Shown in pieces: positions 51,666 through 63,220 of a stretch of DNA of 64,000 nucleotides; within the stretch, counting starts at the first letter, position 1; each line of letters starts with the position of its first letter. Both the position numbers and the translations under genes were made by a program. The DNA lies in contig JAUIMM010000178.1 of assembly GCA_031769625.1 (NCBI GenBank), positions 25,849,501 through 25,913,500 on the forward strand. The letters run 5' to 3'. The stretch comes from Taudactylus pleione. Its lineage: Eukaryota > Chordata > Amphibia > Anura > Myobatrachidae. Below the pieces are notes generated by a model, which worked only from the letters and a program-made list of their open reading frames with translations, did no database searches and was not told the DNA's origin.

Positions 51666-51950
51666 TGTGTTCCCGCTAGGGCAAAAAGCACCCTGCTATC
51701 ACAGCCTGCGGGTGGGTGGGGAAATGTGCGGTGACCCGGTCACCGCCGGTGAATATTCTCCCTGTCAGCAGCGCTTGGGAGCCGCTAGGCGTGTCATTAA
51801 GTGCCGGGCACGCCCCCAAAAGTGACAAAAAGGGTGACGCGTCTTATAGACACTCCCGCTTTTCAATGGCCACGCCCCCTTTTTGCATGCGCTGTGGGTG
51901 CCTTCTCTAGCTCCGGCGCCCTGCCTGCCGCTGGAGCTAGAGTGAACACT
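51666..51950 (+). repeat. AGCGTTCCCGC MITE, copy 5 (internal deletions)
   Basis: GTGTTCCCGCTAGG at the left and GCTAGAGTGAACACT at the right. About 130 bases shorter than copies 1-3. Confidence 0.85.
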
Positions 51951-52309
51951 GTGTGTGTATGTGTGTCACTCGCGCAATGGGGGCAGCACTCCACAGATAA
52001 AACACTTCCAAAAGATTGTTTAACTGAGCGCCGTTTCAGATGTTTTAATAAATCTTTCTCCAAGGCAACAACAAAGATGGGGGAGGGTGCGAACAGAAAT
52101 AGGCGTTAAGTGCAGCCTATGGGCTTACCACAGGCTGTAAGCGAATAGCCCTAGGCACTCTTTCAATATGAGAAATATATGAATGTTCTTATTAGCAATA
52201 ATTACTATGGGCGATATGTTGATGGCCAAACTAGTAGTTTCTTGTTACTAAGCAGGAATCTTAATTAACTGCTTGTTCGTTAATGTGAAGGAAATGTCTA
52301 AATATGGTA
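51951..52309. other. No recognised feature
   Basis: Short GTGTGTGTATGTGTGT run at the left, then ordinary intronic sequence. Confidence 0.5.
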
Positions 52310-52935
52310 TGCGGACCTAATCCCGACGGACGGCTTCCCGACTGCTTTATCCAGGCGAGGGTTAAATGACAGGCGTCTAAATCTAGACGCCTGTCATTTT
52401 ACCGGCGCCGGGAGACTTCGATCGGGATGCCGGGCGCCGCTGCGGACAGCCACAGGGGGGGGGGTTTGGAGGGTTAGGTTTAGGGCTCCCGGGGGGGATT
52501 TAGGGTTAGGCACCCCCTCCCGGAAGGTTAGGGGGAGGGAGGGTTAGGCACTCCCCCGGGTGACTTAGGTTTAGGCGGCGGGGAAGGGGGGGGGGGTTAG
52601 GTTTAGGCACAGGGGAGGAAGGTTAGGATTAGGCACCCGAAAGGAGGGCTAGGGGGTTAGAAATAGGTTAGTGAATCCCGATCGAAGTGATGCCGAGCGC
52701 TTACAGCCGCGGAGGGGGGGGGGGGGTTAGGTTTAGGGCTCCCGGGGGGGACTTCGGGTTAGGCAACCCCCCCTTCCCCCCACGGGGGGCTTAGGTTTAA
52801 ACGGTGGGGAAGGGGGGATTAGGTTTAGGCACTGGGAGGCAGGAGGGTTAGGGGGGGGGATTCTTACCTTAGGGCCGATCGGGATTTTCACCCATGTCGG
52901 GCAGCCGCTGTCGGGATTCTAATCATACCGATTCC
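52310..52935. repeat. Dispersed element with TTAGG-rich core, copy 3 (largest)
   Basis: 'ATCCCGACGGACGGCTTCCC' at the left, a palindrome around 52370-52400 (GACAGGCGTCTAAATC), then two blocks of G-rich units ('GGTTAGGTTTAGGGCTCCC', 'GGCGGCGGGGAAGGGGGG'), ending 'TGTCGGGATTCTAATCATAC'. The second block begins near 52690 with another copy of the inner start, so the array may have doubled. Confidence 0.75.
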
Positions 52936-53390
52936 CAGAATATGACTGTACTTTTACTATATGTTAAACTACCACTTTACTGTTTTTTATGTACCAAATC
53001 ATAACAAAATGTTGTCTTGTATTAACAAAAAATGGTTATTTTTAAGCTGCATTTGGGGAGAGTTAAACAGTCAAGTTTTGAATCATGTAAGAAACAATTT
53101 GTTCCAAGTACAAGGTTACATCAATATTGTGTTTTATACTAGAAAACTTTAATTTACTGGTCAGTGTTATTTTATTTTACTTGTCCTTTCTTACTTTCAA
53201 TTACTTGGGGGTTTTAAATGTAGACCTTTCCATTAGAATTGTTAATATAGAAAATAAACTGTTTCTAAAGTTTTAATAAAATTCATATATCTCAGCTGCA
53301 TTAATTTTGCAAATGTATCTTAACCGAACACCACTTTCCTGGGGTTCTGCTAATTTAACATTAACCAATGAGAGACCAGTGAATCGCAAA

Positions 53391-54081
53391 CACTGAATTT
53401 CCAAAAGTCTTTGGATAGATGCCTAGTATTGCGTAGGACCCCCACTACCCGGGCAAAGTGCAGCAACTCAAAGTGGTATGGATTCCACAAGTGGATGGGA
53501 GACATGTTGACCCATCTCTTCTGGATTGTTTCCCACAGCGCTCTTATATTTGTAGGTACAGGATCTTGGGTTCGAATGGACCTCTCCATCTGGTGTGTCT
53601 TCTGCTCCCAGATTCCATGCAAGCTAAAGAACGCTGCACTGATCTGTTTGATATGCGTCTGGTACCTCCTGCATTGAAAGTGTTTTGAGCCAGTGTCTTT
53701 TGTCTGTTACTATGGATAATTCTGGCCAGACGCTGCTCGTCACGATTACTAAGCACCTTTGGTCAGCCACTGCGCTGTCCACGGTGGATGGTAATTGCTT
53801 CCATGAGGTATTCCCGGTACACAAACCATAGATCGAGGAATGTTGAATGTCCACACAACTTTGGAAATGGAATCCATCAGGCACCCACTGTCGTCCTTTG
53901 TTCAACCTTCGATAATTCACGTCGCCTTGCCATGAGTATCCTAGCCAGTGTTCAAACTGACTCCCAAGATGTCAGATTACTGCTGATGCATGTCTGGGCA
54001 TTTCCAAGATGTCACTGTACGGTGACTCCATCTACCATTACTTTTACATACTGCTATCCCATGACTTTTGGCACTTCAGTG
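53391..54081 (-). mobile_element. Deleted Tc1/mariner-family element (different family)
   Basis: CACTGAATTTCCAAAAGTC at the left is mirrored at the right by GACTTTTGGCACTTCAGTG; a TA follows the right end. Only about 690 bp remain, with the catalytic part deleted. The minus strand keeps the transposase N-terminal half. Confidence 0.8.
53544..53756 (-). pseudogene. Tc1/mariner transposase helix-turn-helix remnant
   Basis: RDEQRLARIIHSNRQKTLAQ, NTFNAGGTRRISNRSVQRSL and SGSRRHTR match the second helix-turn-helix of a Tc1-type transposase (the usual form is TLAQIT.DFNAG…IS.RTVQRSL). No DDE residues remain. It is not closely related to the three 1.6-kb Tc1 copies. Confidence 0.75.
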
Positions 54082-54126
54082 TATTCGTTTAATCTAAGAG
54101 AAAAGTTTTCCAGTATTTTTGCTCAT

Positions 54127-54544
54127 ACAGGTTGAGTCTCCCATATCCAAATATTTCGAAATACAGAATTTTTTTGGCTTGACTGAGAAAATTACACCTT
54201 TTGGTTTTTGATGGTTCAGTGTACACAAACTTTGTCTAAGGCACAAATTATTACAAATATTGTATAAAATTATCTTCAGGATGTGTGTATATGAAACATA
54301 ACTGAATTTTATGTTTGTACACAAACTTTGTTTGAGCCACACAATTATTGAAAATATTGTATAAAATTACCTGCAGGCTCTGTGTATAAGATGTATATAA
54401 CACATAAATGCATTCTGTGTGTATATTTGGGTCCCATTCCCAAGATATTTCATTATGATATGCAAATATTCCAAAATACGGAATATTCCGTTATCCAAAA
54501 TACCCCTGGTCCCAAGCATTTTGGATATCGGAGACTCAACCTGT
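54127..54544. repeat. ACAGGTTGAGTCTCCC element, copy 2 (418 bp)
   Basis: ACAGGTTGAGTCTCCCATAT at the left and GGAGACTCAACCTGT at the right. Uninterrupted relative of 45279-46027, inverted inside ('GCATTTTGGATATCGGAGAC'). Confidence 0.87.
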
Positions 54545-54707
54545 ACCTCTATGGTGTGCGAGCATTAATAAGAGATGTTTCAGTACCCTAACATCTGTGG
54601 AGTGTTATCCACACTGACCACACAAACAAAACCTATACAAAACACAATTTGTTAATGCTTAAGTAACATTTTAGAATAATGCTACTTTAATGGTAAATTA
54701 CAGAACA

Positions 54708-56349
54708 TAGTCAGGTGCATAAATATTGGGACATTGACAGAATTTTCATATTTTGGCCTCTATTCACCACCACAATGGCTTTGAAATGAAACAAACAAGA
54801 TGTGCTTTAACTGCAGACTTTCAGATTTAATTTGAGGGTAATTACATCCAAATCAGGTGAACGGTGTAGGAATTACAGCGGTTTCTATATGTGCCTCCCA
54901 CTTTTTAAGGGGCCAAAAGTAATGGGACTATCAACTCAAAAGCTATTTCATGGACAGGTGTGGGCTATTCCCTCATTATTTCATTATCAATTAAGCAGGT
55001 AAAAGGTCTGGAGTTGATTCTAGGTGTGACATTTGCATTTGGAATCAGTTGCTGTCGACTCTCAATATGAGATCCAAAGAGCTGTCACTATCAGTGAAGC
55101 AAGCCATCATTAGGCTGAGAAATCAAAACAAACCCATCAGAGAGATAGCAAAAACATTAGGTGTGGCCAAATCAACTGTTTGGAACATTCTCAAAAAGAA
55201 AGAACGCATCGGAGAGCTCAGCAACACCAAAAGACCCGGAAGACCACGGAAAACAACTGTGATGGATGACAGAAGAATTATTTCCCTGGTGAAGAAAAAC
55301 CCCTTCACAACAGTTGGCCAAATCAAGAACACTCTTCAGGAGGTAGGTGTATATGTGTCAAAGTCAACAACCAAGAGAAGACTTCACGAGTGAATATAGA
55401 GGGTTCACCACAAGATGTAAACCATTTGTGAGCCTCAAAAACAGGAAGACCAGATTAGAGTTTGCCAAACAACATCTAAAAAAAAAGCCATTACAGTTCT
55501 GCAACAACATCCTATGGACAGATGAGACAAAGATCAACTTGTACCAGAGTGATGGGAAGAGAAGAGTATGGAGAAGGAAAGGAACTGCTCATGATCAAAA
55601 ACATACCACCTCATCAGTGAAGCATGGTGGTGGTAGTGTCATGGCGTGTGCATGTATGGCTGCCAATGGAACTGGTTCCCTTGTATTTATTGATGATGTG
55701 ACTGCTGACAAAAGCAGCAGTATGAATTCTGAAGTGTTTCGGGCAATATTATATGCTCATATTCAGTCAAATGTTTCAGAATTCATTGGACGGCGCTTCA
55801 CAGTGCAGATGGACAATGACCCAAAGTATACTGCCGAAGCAACCAAAGAGTTTTTTAAGGCTAAAAAGTGGAATGTTATGCAATGGCCAAGTCATTCCAC
55901 TGACCTGAATCCGATTGAGCATGCATTCCACTTGATGAAGACAAAACTGAAGGGAAACTGCCCCAAGAACAAGCAGGAACTGAAGACATTTGCAGTAGAG
56001 GCCTGGCAAGGCATCACCAGGGATGAAACCCAGCGTCTTGTGATGTCTGTGTTTCAGACTTCAGGCTGTAATTGATTTGCAACAAAGTATTAAAAAGTGA
56101 AAGTTAGATTTAAGATTGTTTAGTTTGTCCCATTACTTTTGGCCCCTTAAAAAGTGGGAGGCACATATAGAAACCGTTGTAATTCCTACACTGTTCACCT
56201 GATTTGGATGTAATTACCCTCAAATTAAATCTAAAAGTCTGCAGTTAAAGCACATCTTGTTTGTTTCATTTCAAAGCCATTGTGGTGGTGAATAGAGGCC
56301 AAAATATGAAAATTCTGTCAATGTCCCAATATTTATGGACCTGACTGTA
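54708..56349 (+). mobile_element. Tc1-like DNA transposon, copy 3
   Basis: Same long inverted ends as copies 1 and 2. The left tip has lost two bases (TAGTCAGG instead of TACAGTCAGG). TA ends the right side at 56348-56349. Transposase on the plus strand. Confidence 0.94.
55049..56075 (+). pseudogene. Tc1 transposase pseudogene, copy 3
   Basis: The first frame (115 codons) covers both helix-turn-helix parts and GRPRKT up to TTKRRLHE, stopping after a small deletion near 55386. The second (from 55347) has LWTDETKI, QMDNDPKYT and NPIEHAF, the DD34E set, and ends early after SVFQTSGCN because of a deletion near 56050. One frameshift and the shortened tail separate it from a whole gene, so it is the nearest to intact of the three in its N-terminal half. 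Confidence 0.93.
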
Positions 56350-57185
56350 TATAAGCTTATTTTAGTGATACCGTTAACATACGATTTCAGCACAAAACAT
56401 ACCTAATATCTCTGCTTATTTGCCGTTAAATGTTGGCTTACATATTGTTTTCACTACTAAGTTCAAATGAATTATGTACCTTCACTTGGCTTTACGAAAA
56501 GGCCCTTCATAGCATGTTTAACACTGAATGTGGACTTACCCTAGTGGCTGGGAAGGCAATGGTGGATAATCCATTACTGCCCTTGCATTCGATTCCATAT
56601 AGAAATGGTTATGGAGTCTTTGGAACAAATATGTACCAGCATAAAAATGACAATAAATATATTTTTTTGACAGTTTGCATTGTACACATTTGGGACTTTT
56701 TGTTGCATGAAGGGCTCACAGGATATGATGTAATGGGAACCAGTATTGTTTTATCCCCACACCCATTTTGTATGCTGTTAATGATGTTAAACAAACAATA
56801 GTATCTGCATGCATTTTAATGCCAGTGGGTATTTGGACCAAGCTATTCATGTCACCAATTAATGCTGATTTTTTTTTTTTAATTTGCTAAATATATACTT
56901 GCCTGCATACTTTCAAATACAGTACTCAACTGCAACAAAAATGTATTTTAATTCTCGTTTCTAATGATTCTTGAGTAATGTTCAGCTTGAAGACAAGTAA
57001 AACAAATAAGTGACACTAAAACATCAGTCCATGTGTAAAATATCACTCTTACAACTGTAGTTCCAAATATTTTAGTACTTCATATGTCCTATAATCCTAT
57101 ACAAATGGATTTACTAGAATAGTTTTAATACTATATGTAATACTATTTTGAGTACTTGGTGTGAGGACTTTGTGTACACATTCAT
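56350..57185. other. No recognised feature
   Basis: AT-rich intronic sequence. The 123-codon frame at 56430-56801 has no family likeness. Confidence 0.5.
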
Positions 57186-57733
57186 TAGAGCAGTGGTTCT
57201 CAAACTCTGTCCTCAAGGTATCCTAAAGCTGGGTACACCTCAGACTATGTAAATCCAGCCCGACGGGACTCGGCATGCGACAAGTGCATGCACACTTGCC
57301 GATGCCAGGTCCAACGGGGGGAGGGACGCGATGATAATTTCCAGTAGCTGCCAATCACAGAGGGACCTCCCGACCCCAAACCAAGGCAGATCCCCAGCCT
57401 CCTGTACTTGTTCCATTTATCAATGCTTACCGATTTCCCTGATATTTTGGAAAAAATCAGTTGGTTGATGTCTGTATTAATATGAAAGCTAATTTAATGG
57501 ATTAGTTTGGTAATGATGATCCTGTATCGATCAAGAATATTGATACGTGGCCTTTGATTAGGGATGGCCTATTATGCTACATATCTTAAGTGTTTAAAGG
57601 TGAAGCTCATGCACAGTATACCATAACAACTGCTATTTTTATGGTGCACTTGTTTCAAAATAAGATTATTAATATATTTTTTAAATAAATAGTGTTGGTT
57701 CAGTGCTAAATAGTTGTTCTTTTGTCCTAATTC

Positions 57734-57739
<6 letters not shown>
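57186..57739. repeat. CTCAAACTC repeat start interrupted by a GCTGGGTACAC MITE piece
   Basis: 'AGCAGTGGTTCTCAAACTCT' and 'GTCCTCAAGGTATCCT' are followed at once by AAAGCTGGGTACACCTCAGA, the left end of the MITE family at 44421. The right parts of both are not found. The rest is AT-rich. Confidence 0.55.

Positions 57740-57766
<27 letters not shown>
57740..57766 (+). repeat. Poly-A run of 27
   Basis: It lies directly before the truncated LINE coding sequence. It may be the tail of an earlier insertion in the same orientation. Confidence 0.9.
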
Positions 57767-57783
57767 GCCAGATAATATCTTGG

Positions 57784-59669
57784 TTTGGCAGGATGTCTGC
57801 AGTTAAAATGAATGTGCTGCCCAGAATTCTTTTATTTTATGCAGACTATACCAGTAAGAATTCCTAGTGAGATTTTGAGTCTGGTGCAAGGAGCAATAAT
57901 TAAATTTATTTGGCTAGGTAAGCCACCTAGAGTGAAACTCTCTACTCTTATTAGAAGTCCCATAGATGGTGGACGTGAACTTCCTGATGTGCGAAAGTAT
58001 TACTACGCTACCCATTTAGCCCAAGCACTCACCTGGTTTACACCTACAATTAATCTACCATGGGTACAAATAGAAACTGCTGAATCCTCATTGTATTCTC
58101 TGTCCTCCATCCTCACTCCATCTGTCCCTGGGGGGAGTGCTTCGGGGCTTGGTCCGACTACTAAATTAACCCGTTCTATTTGGCTTTTATGCACTAGGCG
58201 ATTTAATCTTTCACTCTATCCTTCCCCCTTGACTCCCATTTGGGACAACCCGGATTTTCTTCCTGGATTATATACCAATCGGTCAAATTCATGGTTTAAA
58301 TTACAATCACGTCCTAGATTTCTGTATGATTTTATACAGGGCACTACTTGGTATTCATTGGAGGATTTGGCACAAAAATATAAAATTTCTCGCCCAATTT
58401 GCTATGAATACTTTCAAATTAGGTCATTTCTTAACTCTCCCTAAAGATTCTGGCCCTGATTCAGAGCCGGACGCTCTGACCAGAGCGCTCGCTCTGAATC
58501 AGGGCCCACCTCCATTAAAATGGAGCGTCCTCCTGGACGCTCGTATAGCTGTGGGTCACCACCCACAGCATATACGAGCGTCCAACAAGATGGTCTTGAC
58601 CATCGCGACCATCGGACTTGCGAGTGAAACCCTGTGGTCTGGTTTCTCAACCGCAAGGCCAGGAGTGATTTTGGCTCTATCAGAGCCAAAATCACTCCCA
58701 CTGACATCACTAGTGATGTCAGTGGGGCCGGCTTCAGACGGTAGGCGTTCCCATTGGAACGCCTCCGTCTGGCAGGCACGCCCCCGGAACGCCCACCAAA
58801 GGGGGCGTGCTGTCAATCAACAGCACGCCCCCTTTGGTGCGAGACCCGGAGCGAAGGAAAGTCCTTCGCTCGCCGGGTCTCGCGCATGCCCACGACGGAG
58901 CTCTCTCCATCGCGCGCATGCGCAGTGGGGACCATCGACCCACTTGCGAGCGGGTCTGAATGACCTCCTGTATTTGTAGACCATTTACGCCTTTTGAGAG
59001 GCTTTGTTATTATACACCTACGAGACAGGGTATTTCCACTTTATATCGCTTACTCTGCTCCTCAGTTTCTGCAAATATACTTTCCCATGAAGTAGCGTGG
59101 GAGGCTGATCTGGGTCCTCCTCCTAGTCAGGAATCATGGGAAATCATCAGAAGTAATGTAGCAAAATCTTCCATTTCCACTCTGATAAAAGAAAATTCTT
59201 ATAAAATCTATACGAGATGGTACTTGGTTCCCACTAGATTGTGTAGGATTTTTCCATCCTCTTCCCCACTGTGCTGGCGGAATTGCGGTCAACAGGGTGA
59301 TTTTATACATATCTGGTGGACGTGTCCCAAAATCACTAATTTCTGGAATGAGATAAAATCCTTATTGAACAATGTACTTCACATCTCGTTCCTTTAAGCC
59401 CATGGACTGCCCTATTGGGGCTACCTATATCTGGGTTGAATTCCCCCTCAAATAAACTAGTTCTCCAAATATTACATGCTGCAAGGTGTACTTTGGCCAA
59501 GTCTTGGAAACAACTATCCGCCCCTGCATTACATTTAGTGTACTCCAAGATTTGGTTTATTGCTAATATGGAGAAAATCACATTTGCTCTTAGGGAGCAG
59601 TCAGATAAATTTAATAAGATATGGGACCCATGGTTTAATTATTCAACTACTACTGTCTCTAGGAATTGA
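57784..59669 (+). pseudogene. LINE ORF2 C-terminal part, frameshifted and MITE-split
   Basis: SAVKMNVLPRIL, then (shifted near 57835) IPVRIPSEILSLVQGAIIKF, IWLGKPPRVKLSTLIRSPID and GGRELPDVRKYYYATHLAQA match the region after the RT domain of L1-clade ORF2. Past the MITE, LCWRNCGQQGDFIHIWWTC is the C-terminal cysteine-histidine motif (CxxxC, HxxxC spacing). A further shift near 59395 leads into LVLQILHAARCTLAKSWK and YSKIWFIANMEKITF. No RT or endonuclease part is present. Confidence 0.85.
58452..58965. repeat. CTGATTCAGAGC MITE inside the LINE
   Basis: GGCCCTGATTCAGAGCCGGA at the left and GCGAGCGGGTCTGAAT at the right. Contains 'CACTGACATCACTAGTGATG' and 'CAACAGCACGCCCCCTTTGG', shared with 25203-25612. 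Removing it joins the two LINE coding parts. Confidence 0.85.
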
Positions 59670-60029
59670 TTCCTTGTCTGTCCAAATATGACATTTTAGA
59701 AATGCTACGGTGGTACTATTTACATAGGATGAGTTCTTATGATATTAGTATATGTTGCCCCCCCCCCCCCTCTATTTTTGTTTTCTTTGGGTTTTTTTTT
59801 ATTTTATTTTGTTTTAGTTTTATTTTGTTTTGTTCTGGTGTATTTTATTTTAATCGTTTAAAGAAAAAAAAAATTATCCGAAAATGTAAGGTGAATGTTT
59901 ATGTTGTCTTCTATGATATGGATATGACTTCAATTGTAATGATGTTCGTATATATTTCATAATTTGTTGTGAATGTCATTGTCTTCTCCTTTTCCTTGAA
60001 TAAAAATTATGGTTAAAAAAAAAAAAATT

Positions 60030-63000
60030 ACAATTTCAGAGCTGTCTTTGGGAAAAAAAGATTAGCCAGTCAAGTGGTTAAAACCTGGACAGATAGAGTT
60101 TTTTGAGGAATGCGTTTGGGAACCACCGGATGTTAAGAACTAGAATGGGAAGAAAATTTTGCGCATCTTAAGAAAAATAAAATTGTCAATAGTTTGAAAA
60201 GCCTTTTTATGGCAAAATTAGCTGTTATATAATTGCTTTGTTAGATACTGTAAATTGATCACCTGCTGCGCTTATTTTGAGTTGGTATGTGCAAAACCGG
60301 CTTTATTCACATGCACACATGTTCATTAATACAGAAGATTAGATAGCAGTCACTAAATATAAATAACTTGATATTTATTCTTTGACATTTCATAATTTGT
60401 ACATAAAATGCAAAACAAGTGGGATAAAATCTGTTGCTAGCTGCTTATATACTTTTCAAACCCTTGCTCTTGACACATTACAGACATTTATGCAGTTCAA
60501 GGGTTAAACGCATCACATGGCCAACTCAGGTTTCAATGTTGCTTAATTTTTTCTTTTCTGCATGCTGGTTTTCTAATTCTCCTAGCTTTAGTTTTGCTGA
60601 GTCATGCAGCCTTGCTTCAGGTCACGTATAGTTTACTTTATACGACTGTAAATACGACCTTAATTGTAGTCTAAAAGTACAGTATGAAATACATTTTAAA
60701 GTGCATTTAAAACGAAATACTTTGCTATATGTTTTTAAATCATGGTTTAAGAAACCTTCAGTGTTCGACTCCAGTGTAATAAATGAGCACTGGCTAGTAG
60801 TTTATATCTATTATATGTATTATGTGCACCACATATTAGGTTACCAGATTGTGGTGTTTTGTATATCTAGATTTCTTATAGGATTAATTGTTAACATAGC
60901 ACCATTTTTATGCCCAAGTAAATGTTTTTAAATACAGAACATGGATTTACAAAGCTGAGTTGTATGATTTCACAATTTTTGTTTTTTATTGCAGAATTAT
61001 TTGTATTACTGGTGTATTTGTGATAATAAAAGAAAGTACTACAGATGTGTAGGTGCATCTGTCATATTACTTCTGATACATCCAGGTTGTCATATGGTTT
61101 ATGAACTTCATTTCATATTACGTTGCCTCGAAACTATAAAAATGTACCTCCTCAGAGAAGTTTATAAAATTTCAGGCCTCTCAACCCACCCATGCTATTT
61201 CATATAATTACTACCTGTCTACATAGTTCACTCAAGTTTACTTTTGTCCTTCAACATTCAAATAGCCCTATGACTCACAAGCCACATTGCAGCGTGACTA
61301 GGTAATACAGCCTCACTACTCACTTTTTGGTATTGCAGGTTGGCTTTGACCAATATGCGTTATGTCAATAAATACACAGATGCATCTGACACCATAATCT
61401 TCCTTTATGAATTTAATGTACTTCATATTGTTTTTATTAAGTTATTTATTTAGCGCCTAAATATTACACTGCTTTACAGTGAATATTTAATCATTTAGCA
61501 AGTCTGTGTAGCTTAATACTTATACCACACATACACACGCGCAGTGGGATTAATTTTGACAGCAGTCAATTAACCTACTAGTAGTGGGGTGTTTTTTTTT
61601 TTTTTTTTTAAATAACTCAAAAACTGGCCTGATAATTATCAAATTTGAAAGGAAATTTGTGCTCCATACCAATTCCTCAAGACAAGAGCCATGACTCTCA
61701 GCTTACTAGAAGATGTGAAATCCCCCAAAATCTCCAAATGTTTTCATCTAATATACAATGCCTTTTGTGAATAGATTTATATCTGCATCTCCTATTTTAT
61801 TATTTCTTTGAAAAAATAATGTAAATTCTGCTTCGATTTTACAAAACAAAATTAGTCTGAAAATTTTATTACAATGTATATACTGTACGCAGGGTTTTTT
61901 GTCTTGACAAATTATTTGGAAACAGTTAATATTCATGTAACTATTGTGATGACCTAATACACACCTAAATTGTGCCTAAAACATTGTATAACTATTATCT
62001 ACGGGAGGATGATAATTGTAGTCTAAAGAACAACTCTCTACCTTGGACTTTACTGGGCAAATTAGTGTTGCTTGGTCGTGTCAGTTTCCAGATCCGCCAC
62101 TGGAGCAATAGATATTTTTCTAAGAAAAGAGAGCATCCCCTCATACTGTAAAGTGTGGCGTGTGCATATAATAACGCAGGTTTTTTTTGCCTGTTGTTAA
62201 ATTTCATTAATCATGAAAGCGGGTGGCTCCTTTCAGACGGCACGGTCGCCATGTTACAGCCGGGAATATCCACTGAGAGGGACAGCTGCCGTGCCGTCCC
62301 TTCAAGCCAGTGGTGTATAGGAAACTGTTTCCTTTCACACTCGCTGACAGGCTTTTCTCAGTTTCCTACTGCTGCACATGCCCAGATAAAAAATAAATAA
62401 ATAAATATTAAAAACGTCTCAAAGCCGCTGCATGTGAAGGGCACTGAGTGCCTGAAAAAAATAAAACGTCCAGCTTCTGCCTGTTTTTTTGCCGGCCGGG
62501 CAAAAACGACAATTGTGAAATAGGGTGGCAATTAAACAAATCTGTATCACTGGTGGCAATTTATTACAAGCCTCTGCTACAGTACACTGGTGACAATTAT
62601 TTAATAAGCTGAACTTTGTGTTTCCCTAAATTCAAAGTCCTGCATTTATTTACTGCTTCAAGATCCCTCCTCCTCTCACACATTCAGGAACCACTATTAT
62701 TTTAGCCTATTGCTGACAGGCTACCCAACTTCTCTTTTTGATCTGAATGCTGGTAGTCTATTGGTATTCATAGGAAAGTGTAAACTGATCTCCATCAGCC
62801 AATAGTACGATGACAACAGCTCAGATAAGTTGTCTAGATTGTATAATAAGAAATAGTTAAAAAAAAGATTGGGGCTTGGATCACTGTTGCAAAATGCCAT
62901 TTTTTTGGATGCCATGAATCTTCCATGGCAAGATATAGGCTGTTTGTGATATACAGGAAAAATCATTCAGTTACCTCTTGCTTCAAGTTTGTCCTGGATA

Positions 63001-63091
63001 CATCAATAAAGTTGATTACATTTTACATGAAAACATTAATAAACCTTAGTGCATCTCCAACAGCCAAATATTTATTTTGTGTTGCTTTTAG
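60030..63091. other. 3' part of intron 1, no recognised gene
   Basis: Mostly unique, AT-rich sequence with a T-run at 61591-61609. The stretch 62210-62320 has a loose inverted pair (GACGGCACGGTCGCC / GCCGTGCCGTCCC). No exon or named repeat is supported. Confidence 0.6.
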
Positions 63092-63220
63092 CATCCAGGT
63101 GGAGAAGAAGTTCTACGTGAACAAGCCGGAGGGGATGCAACAGAGACATTTGAAGACATTGGGCATTCTACAGATGCCAGAAATATGTCAAAAGATTTTA
63201 TTATAGGAGAACTTCATCCA
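63092..63220 (+). CDS. CYB5A: Cytochrome b5 type A, exon 2
   Basis: After the acceptor TTGCTTTTAG the exon encodes 43 residues, [43 protein letters not shown], and ends at CCA|GTGAGT (63221). It continues exon 1 in phase 0. Histidine 44 (HPGG) and histidine 68 (GHSTDA) are the two haem iron ligands, both present. Exon 2 is the same length as exon 1 (129 bases). The remaining linker and the C-terminal membrane anchor are coded by exons beyond the window. Frame and splice sites are clean, so the gene looks functional. Confidence 0.98.

Larger units (their letters stand above)
57783..60029 (+). mobile_element. 5'-truncated L1/Tx1-like LINE with poly-A tail
   Basis: Only the last third of ORF2 remains, followed by a short 3' region and 13 A residues at 60015-60027. 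It is in the same orientation as CYB5A. It is interrupted by a CTGATTCAGAGC MITE at 58452-58965. Confidence 0.85.
38968..63091 (+). other. CYB5A: CYB5A intron 1 (24.1 kb)
   Basis: Bounded by GTGAGT at 38968 and a TTGCTTTTAG acceptor ending at 63091. Both flanking exons are in phase 0. It is filled with the MITEs, minisatellites, Tc1 elements and LINE listed separately. No other host exon is convincing. Confidence 0.93.

Noticed and set aside
53567..53576. GGGTTCGAAT, resembling a tRNA B box
   Set aside because: It lies in a Tc1/mariner remnant, with no A box or cloverleaf around it.
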